This document shows, piece after piece, positions 6,850 to 14,902 of a stretch of DNA of 64,000 bases. The notes below the pieces were generated by a model that did no database searches, was not told the origin of the DNA, and saw nothing but the letters and a program-made list of their open reading frames with translations. Numbering within the stretch: the stretch's first letter is position 1; every line of letters begins with the position of its first letter. The stretch is taken from assembly GCF_014322765.1 (NCBI RefSeq), contig NZ_JAASTZ010000005.1, positions 124,001-188,000 on the forward strand. Reading direction: 5' to 3'. The position numbers were made by a program, and so were the translations under genes. The stretch comes from Listeria immobilis (lineage in GTDB: Bacteria; Bacillota; Bacilli; Lactobacillales; Listeriaceae).

Positions 6850-7253
6850 AGGAAGTCCAGCAAATCTAATTGCTCAAATCCTTCTTGTAATTTTTCGTCT
6901 TTCTTTTTTTGCTTTGGTTTTGGCTTCTCAGCTGTAGTTTTAACAGTCGCTTTTGTGCTGCTTTTTGGCACTTTATCAGCTATAAAATACTTCCTTACCC
7001 ACGAAAAAACCGTTTCATCATCAATCATGGCCACGCCTTCATGCTGTTGTTTTGAAGCTCTTGAGGAGCAGTATTTAACCGCCCCTTTGATACTTCTGCC
7101 CTCTTTTAAGACTCCTTCAAATATCGCTGATTCTTCTTGATCACAAAGCCAGTTATGAATAACGTCCTCAGCTCCCGAATGTATACCATTCATTTCATCC
7201 AACATTTTCTCTAGTGCCTTTTCTTTGAAATTTACTGTTTCAATTGTTGTCAT
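6846..7253 (-). CDS. PcfK-like protein
   Basis: 135-aa partner of the PcfJ-like protein. The N-terminal 85 residues contain the family core (ALEKMLDEMNG, AEDVIHNWLCDQEE, GRSIKGAVKYCSS). The tail is Lys/Pro-rich and ends in LDLLDFL, similar to a clamp- or partner-binding peptide. GGAGG lies just upstream of ATG 7253. The function of the family is unknown. Confidence 0.78.
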   Translation of the reverse strand: MTTIETVNFKEKALEKMLDEMNGIHSGAEDVIHNWLCDQEESAIFEGVLKEGRSIKGAVKYCSSRASKQQHEGVAMIDDETVFSWVRKYFIADKVPKSSTKATVKTTAEKPKPKQKKKDEKLQEGFEQLDLLDFL

Positions 7254-7263
7254 GGTTATCCTC

Positions 7264-7440
7264 CTAACTGTCTAACTCCATTCTCATTTCGTTATATTCT
7301 GCCTCAACTTCTTCATCCGTCATATTGAGTGTTTCTTGCAAATTGAACTTTTCCGTATGCACAAGGGAAGCGATTTGATGCTGTGTCCCTATTCTCCGCT
7401 TACTCAACTGTTCCAATAGATTTTTTTCTTTCGTCTGCAT
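7264..7440 (-). CDS. Hypothetical phage protein
   Basis: 58 aa from ATG 7440 (GAGGAGG 9 bases upstream; a longer frame to 7458 lacks support). Charged and helical, beginning MQTKEKNLLEQLSKRR and ending EYNEMRMELDS. No family recognised. Lies immediately upstream of the PcfK-like gene. Confidence 0.55.
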   Translation of the reverse strand: MQTKEKNLLEQLSKRRIGTQHQIASLVHTEKFNLQETLNMTDEEVEAEYNEMRMELDS

Positions 7441-7780
7441 TGTAAAAAACCTCCTCATGTACTTTTCCTCTGTATTGGAAACTCCTTAGACCTGGTTGCA
7501 TTTCATATAATTCGCACTTGTCATTGATATAGCAAAAACCTGTTTCAAAATTAAATATCCAACGAATTTCTTTATTTAAAATGTGATTATAAAAACCGCA
7601 AACGTGTGTCACTTTCTTGCCGATTATCCTTTCTATTTCAGCGATAGCAACGGGATAATCCAACCTATCATTCTCATGAGTTTTAATAGGTTTTAGCTTC
7701 TCTTCTCTCCGCTTTTTTTCTTCTTGTTGCGTCGGGTAATAGTCCATTAAGTCGAATAAACTCAGCTCTTCATAATCCAT
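7400..7780 (-). CDS. Hypothetical phage protein
   Basis: 126 aa from ATG 7780 with GGCAGGTGG upstream. The N-terminus is acidic (MDYEELSLFDLMDYYP, a LFDL-type peptide), then a charged stretch and a compact C-terminal half with THVCGFYNHILNKEIRW. Function unknown. It overlaps both neighbouring genes. Confidence 0.6.
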   Translation of the reverse strand: MDYEELSLFDLMDYYPTQQEEKKRREEKLKPIKTHENDRLDYPVAIAEIERIIGKKVTHVCGFYNHILNKEIRWIFNFETGFCYINDKCELYEMQPGLRSFQYRGKVHEEVFYNADERKKSIGTVE

Positions 7781-7970
7781 TTTTCCACCTGCCATCATCA
7801 TCTATAGGTTTCACAACTTCCAGCGCCTCTTTAGGGATTTGGTAAATACTATGTTGGAATCTAACCCTCGCATTAGCTGAACCCATTCGTTCAAGTTCGT
7901 AAATGTTTCCAACGCTAAAAGGTGCCCCCGGTATTTTTTTAGTAATTTCAACGTAATTTACTTTGTCCAA
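7770..7970 (-). CDS. Hypothetical phage protein
   Basis: 66 aa beginning MDKVNYVEITKKIPGAPFSVGN; predicted as a small beta-rich protein. No family recognised. Overlaps its neighbours by 11-23 bases, as expected in this operon. Confidence 0.55.
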   Translation of the reverse strand: MDKVNYVEITKKIPGAPFSVGNIYELERMGSANARVRFQHSIYQIPKEALEVVKPIDDDGRWKNGL

Positions 7971-8181
7971 ATTTTTCTACTCCTCTCACTGATGGATCAT
8001 AGATATAGCCAATAACATTGGCTTGCAAGCGTTTTACTTTCTCGACTTTGCTTTTTGGCAACATTTTCTCAGCTTTTTTAAAAGCTTCATGAAACGTTCT
8101 AGCCTCCACTTCCAAACTGACATTTTTGCAAAGTCCTGATTTCCATGTGACTTTTAACCAGATTTTAAATGTCTTCCGCAT
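7948..8181 (-). CDS. Hypothetical phage protein
   Basis: 77 aa from ATG 8181 (GAGG 9 bases upstream; a longer frame to 8205 is less supported). Contains TWKSGLCKNVSLEVEARTFHEAFKKAEKML, a two-strand plus helix pattern. Function unknown. Confidence 0.55.
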   Translation of the reverse strand: MRKTFKIWLKVTWKSGLCKNVSLEVEARTFHEAFKKAEKMLPKSKVEKVKRLQANVIGYIYDPSVRGVEKFGQSKLR

Positions 8182-8368
8182 TTGCAATAACCTCGTATCC
8201 ATCAAATTTCCACGAATGCAGTTTTAATTGCTCCTCTAAATCTGTTTCTGAATAGCAGATTGTTTTGCTCATGTTTCCGCCTGGAAGCAACTTCCACAAA
8301 ATAATAAACTTTGGAGTTGGACCATTAAATCCAATTTCTTGTACTCTTCCTTTAGTCGCCATTACCAT
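8165..8368 (-). CDS. Hypothetical phage protein
   Basis: 67 aa starting at ATG 8368 with GGAGG 8 bases upstream; that ribosome site lies within the end of the helicase-loader gene. Sequence MVMATKGRVQEIGF... with no recognised domain. Confidence 0.55.
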   Translation of the reverse strand: MVMATKGRVQEIGFNGPTPKFIILWKLLPGGNMSKTICYSETDLEEQLKLHSWKFDGYEVIANAEDI

Positions 8369-9168
8369 TTCGTAATCCTCCTATCCCTTCCTGTCAGTAC
8401 TATCGGTCTCGCATTCTTACTCATTCGGGAAACTATCCTCTGACCATTCAATTTCCCATATTTCGCCTCTATTTCTTTTGCTTTTAGATTCGTAGTAAAT
8501 ATAGTTGGCTTATCCGTACGACCGTTAGTAATATTGAATACTATTTCAGAAACCCACTCCCTATTTTTTTCGTTAACTGTTTCGACACCAAAATCATCAA
8601 GTATTAATAAATCTGCTTTGATATACCAGTTAATTAATTCCGATTTGCTAACTTCGCTATCTCTTGCAAAAGTTTCTCTTACGCTGTCTAACATTTGAGA
8701 TACTGTTACAAACAAAACTAGATGACCTTGCTTAAGTAATTCTCTAGCAGCTGCATATGCCAAGTGAGTTTTTCCAGAGCCTGTTTTTCCTTGAAAAATA
8801 ATTTTTTCGTTTGATGGGAAATTTTTTATAAATTCTTTTGTTTCAGCTAGCGCCTTTCGCTCTTCGTTCGTCTCTGGATCAAACGTTTCAAATGATTCGC
8901 TTTTTATTTCATCAGGAACATATGAATAACGTTCAATAATTCTAAATACGCGCTTTTTTTCTGTTTCATCATGTCGCTTCTGCATTTCTTGACGTATCTG
9001 TTTGTTATCACAATGAATGCAGATACTTGTTTCTTTTCCTTTGCGTTCGTAAACCGGAAATATATTTCCGCATTGATTACATGTTCTGTTTTCAACAAAA
9101 CGAATATCGTTAAAGTTCACTTTTTCAAAATCACCAGCTGTACTCTTGCCCTTCTCTTGCAAACTCAT
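8362..9168 (-). CDS. DnaC-like replicative helicase loader
   Basis: 268-aa AAA+ ATPase that would load the host replicative helicase at the phage origin. An N-terminal zinc-binding segment (CNQCGNIF ... CIHCDN) precedes Walker A GKTGSGKT (about residue 127) and Walker B LLILDDFG (about 187). The ATG at 9168 is chosen because GGAGG is 9 bases upstream; a longer frame runs into the upstream gene. It directly follows the DnaD-like initiator, the usual initiator/loader pair of Listeria phages. Confidence 0.88.
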   Translation of the reverse strand: MSLQEKGKSTAGDFEKVNFNDIRFVENRTCNQCGNIFPVYERKGKETSICIHCDNKQIRQEMQKRHDETEKKRVFRIIERYSYVPDEIKSESFETFDPETNEERKALAETKEFIKNFPSNEKIIFQGKTGSGKTHLAYAAARELLKQGHLVLFVTVSQMLDSVRETFARDSEVSKSELINWYIKADLLILDDFGVETVNEKNREWVSEIVFNITNGRTDKPTIFTTNLKAKEIEAKYGKLNGQRIVSRMSKNARPIVLTGRDRRITKW

Positions 9169-9937
9169 TCTCAGCACCTCCGCTTTGGAACTTATTTGTA
9201 GGTTTCCTTTGCTCCTCATAATTTTTAGCTTTGTCTACTGTGTCGATATTGTGCTTAGTCCAATCCTTGAGAAGGTTTTGAACAAATCCATAGTATTTTG
9301 CGCTTTTTATTGCTGCATGTTCAACAGCAAATATAACAAGCTCTTTTCCTACTTCGTCTTGCCACTTAAATAAATCGTCAATTTGAAGTGGGGTTAAGTT
9401 TCCAATATTGGATTCAAAAATTCCAATTACATTTTTCTCCGCAGCCTCATCTGCTACTGCTATTTCTTTTTCTATTTCTTTTTCTTTTTCTAGTTCTTTT
9501 TGCGTTTCTGTATCTATACTGTATAGATACTCTATGGATAGCTTATCTATTTTGCATCCTTGTGATTTTGCTTGTTCGATATATTCCTTTGCGAACTCAG
9601 TGTTTTTCACACCTTTAAGTTCCTTATTCACAAGAGAAACCACCTTAGGACTCCCCGACCAGTTGTATTTACACCAATTTAGTAACATTAATTCTTTAGT
9701 CGACTCAGAATAGAGTATTTTTTCATATTCTATAAACTTTTTTAACAGTTTAGATACAGTATCCATACTGTATCCTGATTCTATTTCCATGATTTTTTTG
9801 GATATTTCGTATATACCGATTTGATTTGTTTTACTGTTAGTCATTAAATATAAGTAAAAATATTTTTCTTCTGCCGTTAAATCTAAGACAAAAGAATCTT
9901 GCCAAAAACTAACATGTATTTGCCTATAAACTGCCAA
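9131..9937 (-). CDS. DnaD-like phage replication initiator
   Basis: 268-aa replication protein. The N-terminal 110 residues look like a winged-helix domain (IGIYEISKKIMEIESGY), followed by a Glu/Lys linker (residues about 145-160) and a DnaD/DnaB C-terminal-like domain with LKDWTKHNIDTVDKAKNYEEQ. The start is TTG 9937 behind GGAGG. Together with the DnaC-like loader it should initiate phage DNA replication. Confidence 0.85.
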   Translation of the reverse strand: MAVYRQIHVSFWQDSFVLDLTAEEKYFYLYLMTNSKTNQIGIYEISKKIMEIESGYSMDTVSKLLKKFIEYEKILYSESTKELMLLNWCKYNWSGSPKVVSLVNKELKGVKNTEFAKEYIEQAKSQGCKIDKLSIEYLYSIDTETQKELEKEKEIEKEIAVADEAAEKNVIGIFESNIGNLTPLQIDDLFKWQDEVGKELVIFAVEHAAIKSAKYYGFVQNLLKDWTKHNIDTVDKAKNYEEQRKPTNKFQSGGAENEFAREGQEYSW

Positions 9938-9952
9938 AAACGCTACCTCCTT

Positions 9953-10648
9953 TCACACGTACACAGGTATTCCAGTCATTGCTTGAATTTCTTTTTTAAA
10001 TCGTTCTTTATCTCCGTTTTTATCAGAGATGTGCAACAAATGAATTTCTCTAAGTTGTGATAAATCGTTCGCTTTTAAAAAGTCTTTTACGTTTTCTAAG
10101 CTAAAATGTGATTGTAAAACACGCTTTTTTTGTACCGGATGTACAACTTTATTTATTACATTTTCTTCTAAAATATCTGCTGAATAGTTACACTCAATCA
10201 TTAGATAATTGATGTTTTTGAACTTATATCTGACATAATAGCTATCTGTAATAAAAAGCAGTCTTTCGTTTTTTTGTTGAATCATAAAACCCAAAGGCTC
10301 TTCTGCGTCGTGTTCCGTTCTGAAAGGTAATACTGTCCAATCTCCGACGTTTTGAGCTTGCTTTTCTTTTAAAATGAACTGTCGGCTGTCTGGAACATTT
10401 AAAGCGGACAAGGTGCCTTCTGATGCATATATTTTAATATTTGAAGTTCGTAACATCTTTTTAACTCCTGCTGAGTGATCTCCATGTTCATGACTAATTA
10501 AACAACCTTCTACTGTTGATAAATCAAAGTTTAGTGCTTTTCTTATTTTGTCGAAGTTTATACCACATTCAATTAGCAATCGGGAGCGCCCGCTACTGAT
10601 TACGTAGGCGTTCCCTTTGCTTCCACTTGCAATTGTCTTAATATTCAT
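9953..10648 (-). CDS. Metallo-beta-lactamase-fold hydrolase (YycJ-like)
   Basis: 231-aa hydrolase with the metal motif SHEHGDHSAG near residue 53, plus distal metal ligands ECNYSADI and LLHISDKNGD. It resembles YycJ/WalJ-type MBL proteins, some of which are exonucleases. Sitting beside recT, it is a plausible DNA-processing nuclease for phage recombination; the substrate is inferred. Its ATG overlaps the recT stop. Confidence 0.82.
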   Translation of the reverse strand: MNIKTIASGSKGNAYVISSGRSRLLIECGINFDKIRKALNFDLSTVEGCLISHEHGDHSAGVKKMLRTSNIKIYASEGTLSALNVPDSRQFILKEKQAQNVGDWTVLPFRTEHDAEEPLGFMIQQKNERLLFITDSYYVRYKFKNINYLMIECNYSADILEENVINKVVHPVQKKRVLQSHFSLENVKDFLKANDLSQLREIHLLHISDKNGDKERFKKEIQAMTGIPVYV

Positions 10649-11412
10649 CAGTAAGGCCTTGCTGGCGGTTCTTCGTATGGTGCGTCCGCAGGTTCTGGTT
10701 CCAATTCATCCGGCTCTTTTACTTCTTCAAATTTAGGCATTTCATTTTTTTGTGTAGGCATATCTAGCACTTCTGAATTGGCATTTGCTGAAATTTCTTC
10801 TTGAACATTTCTTTCGATAGATGGCGTTGTACCTTGTTCTTCTTCTGTATACATAGCACCCAGATTATCCGGGAAAGCTTCGCGCATTGCGTTAACAATT
10901 GCTGTTTTACGAATCATTGTAAGGGGCATAGAGTTCCAAGTTGATTGTCGTTTGTTAAACTCTTTTTCACTTATTCTTACGCATACAGGTCTGGATCTAT
11001 CTTTTCTAAAAATCTTTGCCCAGCCACCTAATAATTTGTCCTTATCTAGAGAAACCGCTCCTTCTATTTCAACAACTTCACCATTACGCTCGACAATAAT
11101 TCCCGCTTCAAAACCGTCGTACTGTTCATGTGTTTCAGCACGTTTCATAAATGCCTCTTTCGAAACGATAATTTGTGCAGATGATCCTTTGAATTTTACC
11201 AAGTATGCCTCGTTTAAAAATGGGTTTAATTTTTGATACCTACAGAGTTGTAAAAACATTACTATTTCTTGGTCAGTAACTTCAGCTTCGCCGCTTACAA
11301 GATATTTTTTTATAATATTGCCAGAAAGTTTTACCTCCTCACCATTTACTTCAAAAACTGTCGATTTATTAAGCAAATCTACATTTGCAATATTGCTTAC
11401 TTCATTAGTCAT
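10648..11412 (-). CDS. recT: RecT single-strand annealing protein
   Basis: 254-aa RecT-family annealase. Visible hallmarks include the region FLQLCRYQKLNPFLNEAYLVKF and TMIRKTAIVNAMREAFPDN. The C-terminal 45 residues are Pro/Glu-rich and probably disordered. It anneals ssDNA during phage replication and recombination. Upstream is an SbcC-like ATPase and downstream an MBL hydrolase, rather than the RecE exonuclease that partners RecT in other phages. Confidence 0.92.
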   Translation of the reverse strand: MTNEVSNIANVDLLNKSTVFEVNGEEVKLSGNIIKKYLVSGEAEVTDQEIVMFLQLCRYQKLNPFLNEAYLVKFKGSSAQIIVSKEAFMKRAETHEQYDGFEAGIIVERNGEVVEIEGAVSLDKDKLLGGWAKIFRKDRSRPVCVRISEKEFNKRQSTWNSMPLTMIRKTAIVNAMREAFPDNLGAMYTEEEQGTTPSIERNVQEEISANANSEVLDMPTQKNEMPKFEEVKEPDELEPEPADAPYEEPPARPY

Positions 11413-11415
11413 TAC

Positions 11416-13356
11416 TTATGCCTCCACTCTCAAATTTTTATCGGATTCAGAAACAATTAAGCTTACTAATTGTGATTCTGTGTCGATTAGTTCCGTTATC
11501 GATTCCCGATTATCTACAAAAATCGGTGCTATTACTTGAACATGTTCGGTTAGCGCGTTGATGATGTCCAAACCGCCATTTACCCTTGCTGCATTGTTCA
11601 ATCCAGAATTGTAAGGAACTCCGTTGTAAATCGTCTCGCAGCACTCATCAATACCACCGTTGATTTGAGTTTTAAATAGTTTAAATGAAACGTATTTGAA
11701 TTTGCTGTTTATCTTGTCTTCAAGCAAATTGCATTTTGCTTTGTTGAATTTCTCGATTAGATATAAACCTTTTTCTAACTCGTTGTACATAGCGCTCTTC
11801 TCTGCTGATTCTTCTTCTAATTCTTGAATGCGTTTGTCTTGTTTTTTATTGCTATCAAATTTCGATAAATCCGCTTTTAAGTCGTTCGCTTCTGCTTGTA
11901 GTTCATCAATTTTTAATTGAATTTCTGCTACTGCAGTTACAGAAGAACCTTTTTCGTCACGCAATTTTTCTTCAATCATTTCCAGTTCTGCCTGTTTTTC
12001 GATGTAAGTAGTTGAATTTTCGACTTGCTGTAGCAGTTGATCAAGCTCTATTCTTTGTTGTTCTAACAATTCTAAGTTAGTTTGAAATACTTCTTGTTCT
12101 TTTCTGCAATTTGTAATGTCCGTTTCCAGACCTTCTATTTCTGTTTCAAGTTCATTTATTTTTACTTTAGTGTCCTTACCAAGTTGTTCATTTTCTTTGA
12201 TTTTTTCAGCTTTTTCTTGATTAAACTTTGCAATCATTTCATTTATACGGTCTACTGGAAATTCTTGCGAACAGGTTGGACATGTTTTTCTATGCTCGTC
12301 AAAGTGCTCTAGTTGTAGAGAGTCCCATTCTGTTCCTAATTTATTTAGTTCTTGCTGTTTTGTAGCAATTTCACCTTTATTGTGCGTGACACAATTAGTT
12401 ATCCTAGTAATTTCGTTTTCGACATCAGCTAACTTATTCTTTTCGTTAAAAATTTCTTCTCTTTTGTTCGCTAGTTTTTCTTGAACTTCTTTCTGCTCAT
12501 TAGATTTAATTTTCGTGAGTTCGAGTTCAATGTTTACTTTTTGTTTATTAAGTTCTGTTTGCAATCCACCAGTTTTCAATACTGCTTTTTCATCTTCATA
12601 CACGTATATTTGATCTTCAATAACATAAATTTCTCCTGAAAGGTCACTAGGACTCAAACCAGTTACATCTTGTTTTGCTTTAGTAGCTTCGTTTACCAGC
12701 TCGGGTATAAGTTCTAATCTTTTTCGTAAGTTCTTGCGTTGCTCATTAATCTGAATTAACTTATCTTCAATCGAATGCTTTCCAAGAAAAGCACTTAAAT
12801 CATTTAATGATTTGTCTGAGTTAATAACATCTGCGTCGGTTACATCGCCGGCTACCTTAATTAACATTTCACGACGTTTCTTCCAGTCGAATTGCTCGTT
12901 AAAATACAATGGGTTTGTAATCAACTTAAAAAGTTCTTCGTCTAGTAACTCACTTATGAAAGTTTTGTATTCATTCGCTTTCTTTTTGATCTCGTCGATA
13001 TAATATTCTGTTGTATGACTAGTTAATTCATGCTCTAACTTTCCTTTTGATTTGGTCCATTTTTCCATATATTTTTTCGATAATTCGATTTGTTCACCAT
13101 CAATATTTAACTGTGCCGTTACGACATGATTTAATTTATGAATCACATTGCCTGATGTATCTAACGTTTTAATTGCGAAGTCTTTTTTATTCGTGCTGTC
13201 CTTGTCGAATAATAACCATGTGAAAGCATCCAAAATGGTTGTTTTACCCGAGGCATTAGCCCCGTAGATGGATGTGTTATCTTGAAAATCAATTTCTAAC
13301 TCCTTAATTCCTTTGAAATTTTCGAGTTGCAATCTCAGTAATTTAATTGTTTTCAT
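11416..13356 (-). CDS. SbcC/Rad50-like SMC-type ATPase
   Basis: 646-aa AAA ATPase. It opens with LRLQLENFKGIKELEIDF and Walker A GANASGKTT (residues about 34-42), has long coiled-coil arms (about 180-540) and a CPTC zinc-hook motif near residue 357. It is shorter than host SbcC. Such proteins sit beside RecT in Listeria phages and probably process DNA ends with a nuclease partner. The start overlaps the upstream gene by 14 bases. Confidence 0.87.
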   Translation of the reverse strand: MKTIKLLRLQLENFKGIKELEIDFQDNTSIYGANASGKTTILDAFTWLLFDKDSTNKKDFAIKTLDTSGNVIHKLNHVVTAQLNIDGEQIELSKKYMEKWTKSKGKLEHELTSHTTEYYIDEIKKKANEYKTFISELLDEELFKLITNPLYFNEQFDWKKRREMLIKVAGDVTDADVINSDKSLNDLSAFLGKHSIEDKLIQINEQRKNLRKRLELIPELVNEATKAKQDVTGLSPSDLSGEIYVIEDQIYVYEDEKAVLKTGGLQTELNKQKVNIELELTKIKSNEQKEVQEKLANKREEIFNEKNKLADVENEITRITNCVTHNKGEIATKQQELNKLGTEWDSLQLEHFDEHRKTCPTCSQEFPVDRINEMIAKFNQEKAEKIKENEQLGKDTKVKINELETEIEGLETDITNCRKEQEVFQTNLELLEQQRIELDQLLQQVENSTTYIEKQAELEMIEEKLRDEKGSSVTAVAEIQLKIDELQAEANDLKADLSKFDSNKKQDKRIQELEEESAEKSAMYNELEKGLYLIEKFNKAKCNLLEDKINSKFKYVSFKLFKTQINGGIDECCETIYNGVPYNSGLNNAARVNGGLDIINALTEHVQVIAPIFVDNRESITELIDTESQLVSLIVSESDKNLRVEA

Positions 13357-13684
13357 CTGCTTGCTCCTTTGCTTCCGTCTTAAATTTGTTATAGCCTTCT
13401 ACAGACCCTCGAATGGCACTTTTAACCATTGCATCAATTTGACAATCGCAATCATGCTCATGCATAAATTCATATACAAGCGCTCTTGCTATATCATGGA
13501 ACATTTCTAGTAATTCCTCTCTACTTCCTACTGCTGATGTTTCGCTAATCAGCCTTTCATCACGCTTAAAACCAAGCACTACAGTACAAGTTATATGTTC
13601 ATTACAGAATGCTAGGTGATTTAATTTGGCCACAAGCTCCCTGGCTTCTTTTGATGCTTGTTGTTCTATATATTCTCTCGTCAT
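13343..13684 (-). CDS. Hypothetical phage protein
   Basis: 113 aa from ATG 13684 (GGAGG 8 bases upstream; a longer frame to 13714 overlaps the neighbour). Contains an HDCDCQIDAMVKSAIRGS segment, possibly metal-binding but not recognised as a family. Function unknown. Confidence 0.6.
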   Translation of the reverse strand: MTREYIEQQASKEARELVAKLNHLAFCNEHITCTVVLGFKRDERLISETSAVGSREELLEMFHDIARALVYEFMHEHDCDCQIDAMVKSAIRGSVEGYNKFKTEAKEQADENN

Positions 13685-13701
13685 TTCATTTCCTCCAGTT
13701 T

Positions 13702-13929
13702 TTAAATTCTCCATGAATTTCTATTAGAATTTTTTATTTCATTTTCAAGTTCATTCAGTTCTTGCAATTTATTTGTATGATTTTCTATACGGCTCAATAA
13801 TTGTGCAGGCGGTTTAGAATTTGCTTGCTTATACTTGTGCAGGTTTATTCCTAGTGCTTTAATACGTTCTTCTGAATGTATTCTTGCGCTTTTTACTAGA
13901 TCAAGTAATACTTCTCTTCCCAAGAGCAT
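13702..13929 (-). CDS. Hypothetical phage protein
   Basis: 75-aa helical, charged protein (MLLGREVLLDLVKSARIHSEERIKALG...). GGAGGG lies 9 bases upstream. First gene of the block after the intergenic hairpin/promoter region at 13949-14051. Function unknown. Confidence 0.6.
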   Translation of the reverse strand: MLLGREVLLDLVKSARIHSEERIKALGINLHKYKQANSKPPAQLLSRIENHTNKLQELNELENEIKNSNRNSWRI

Positions 13930-13948
13930 AATAAAAACCCTCCATTCC

Positions 13949-14051
13949 TTGTAAATTCGGGGCTAATCGCATATAATATAAGTAACTTAACTCTTATATT
14001 TAGCGAATAGCTATATAGATTAGACTCGTGTTAGCGCACGAGTTTATTTTT
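13949..14051 (+). ncRNA. Candidate antisense transcription unit with sigma-A promoter and terminator
   Basis: The plus strand carries TTGTAA (13949-13954), a 17-bp spacer and TATAAT (13972-13977). About 50 bp downstream is the hairpin ACTCGTG-TTAGCG-CACGAGT followed by TTATTTTTTT. A transcript of roughly 65 nt would run against the early operon in the gap between two minus-strand genes. It contains no ORF of note. Further inverted repeats (GGCTAATC/GATTAG and ATATAAG/CTTATAT) lie within it. Confidence 0.45.
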
Positions 14052-14060
14052 TTGTCGCGA

Positions 14061-14351
14061 TTACCAATACTCATTTAATTCGCCATCCCATTCTGAAAAT
14101 GCTGTCATTGTGTTCTGTACTTTCTTACTTGCGTTATGCATGTTAGCAATCCACGTTTGAATAATCCCTGGACTAACAGTTGATGCAAATGTATCTTGTG
14201 CAAAATGTTCCCAGTTTTCGTGAAGCATATTTACTTTTATGCCCTTAAATGTCTTTCTGCCACTTGAATCGTCCACTGGTGTAATTCGTACGATATATGA
14301 CTTCTCATTATTAACATTTACAAGTTTTTGAACTGGTCTTATTTCTTCCAT
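14061..14351 (-). CDS. Hypothetical phage protein
   Basis: 96 aa (MEEIRPVQKLVNVNNEKSYI...). Contains VTPVDDSSGRKTFKG-like beta strands and a Trp-rich end. GGAGGATTTC stands upstream of ATG 14351. No family recognised; lies at the leader side of the recombination block. Confidence 0.6.
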   Translation of the reverse strand: MEEIRPVQKLVNVNNEKSYIVRITPVDDSSGRKTFKGIKVNMLHENWEHFAQDTFASTVSPGIIQTWIANMHNASKKVQNTMTAFSEWDGELNEYW

Positions 14352-14437
14352 TTTCGAAATCCTCCTTCTTCGCTTTTAAAAGCTACTATTAATGCTACGA
14401 ATATTCCAAACCCTACGAAAAGTAGTCCTACACTCAT
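14339..14437 (-). CDS. Micro-protein with one membrane segment
   Basis: 32 aa, MSVGLLFVGFGIFVALIVAF followed by a charged tail. Almost the whole N-terminus is one hydrophobic helix. Its ATG overlaps the stop of the 47-aa gene (ATGA). Function unknown. Confidence 0.45.
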   Translation of the reverse strand: MSVGLLFVGFGIFVALIVAFKSEEGGFRKWKK

Positions 14438-14577
14438 TTGTACATCCAACTTTCATACCAATTAGAAAATCCAACTTTTTTTATCTTCTTATACCAGTTT
14501 TTAACGTTTGTTATTACGGACATTATTCCGAGCAACACGAGTATCCAGATTATTACTATCCAAATCGGTATTGACAT
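14434..14577 (-). CDS. Small membrane protein
   Basis: 47 aa. Residues 1-23 (MSIPIWIVIIWILVLLGIMS plus VIT) form a membrane helix, followed by a basic/aromatic tail KNWYKKIKKVG. AGGAG lies 11 bases upstream. It is one of three tiny hydrophobic ORFs in a row. Confidence 0.5.
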   Translation of the reverse strand: MSIPIWIVIIWILVLLGIMSVITNVKNWYKKIKKVGFSNWYESWMYK

Positions 14578-14665
14578 CTTCTTTTTCACTCCTTTTTTGA
14601 CACGCATATATTGAAAGATTTAATATTATTCCTAGCACGATAGCTATATTTACAACTGTTAACAT
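14501..14665 (-). CDS. Small membrane protein
   Basis: 54 aa with an N-terminal membrane helix (LTVVNIAIVLGIILNLSIYA), then a charged Asn-rich tail. GGTGG upstream. Its 3' part overlaps the 47-aa ORF in another frame by 77 bases, so one of the two may be shorter or not expressed. Confidence 0.4.
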   Translation of the reverse strand: MLTVVNIAIVLGIILNLSIYACQKRSEKEDVNTDLDSNNLDTRVARNNVRNNKR

Positions 14666-14887
14666 TTACTCACCACCTATTCTTCGTGGCACGATAATTT
14701 CACGTAAGTGCCCATCTACTATATTTTTAGTCACTTCAAATTTTTGATTAAACTTATCTGCTCTTTTTTTCTGTTCTTCTTGATTAATGTTTTTAAATCG
14801 TTCTTTAACAACATTATTTAGTTCTGTAAAATTAATATTTTTCGATTCGTAACCTTCGTAGTTAGCAGATACAAGAACTTTATTCAT
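14666..14887 (-). CDS. Hypothetical phage protein
   Basis: 73 aa from ATG 14887, with AAGGAG 9 bases upstream; an upstream GTG overlaps that site. Charged helical sequence containing LNNVVKERFKNINQEEQKKR. Function unknown. Confidence 0.55.
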   Translation of the reverse strand: MNKVLVSANYEGYESKNINFTELNNVVKERFKNINQEEQKKRADKFNQKFEVTKNIVDGHLREIIVPRRIGGE

Positions 14888-14902
14888 TTTTATCACTCCT
14901 TA

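Noticed and set aside
9146-9713. Overlapping plus-strand ORFs rich in Leu/Phe/Ser
   Set aside because: Reverse complement of the Lys/Glu-rich linker of the DnaD-like gene; low complexity and no start signals.
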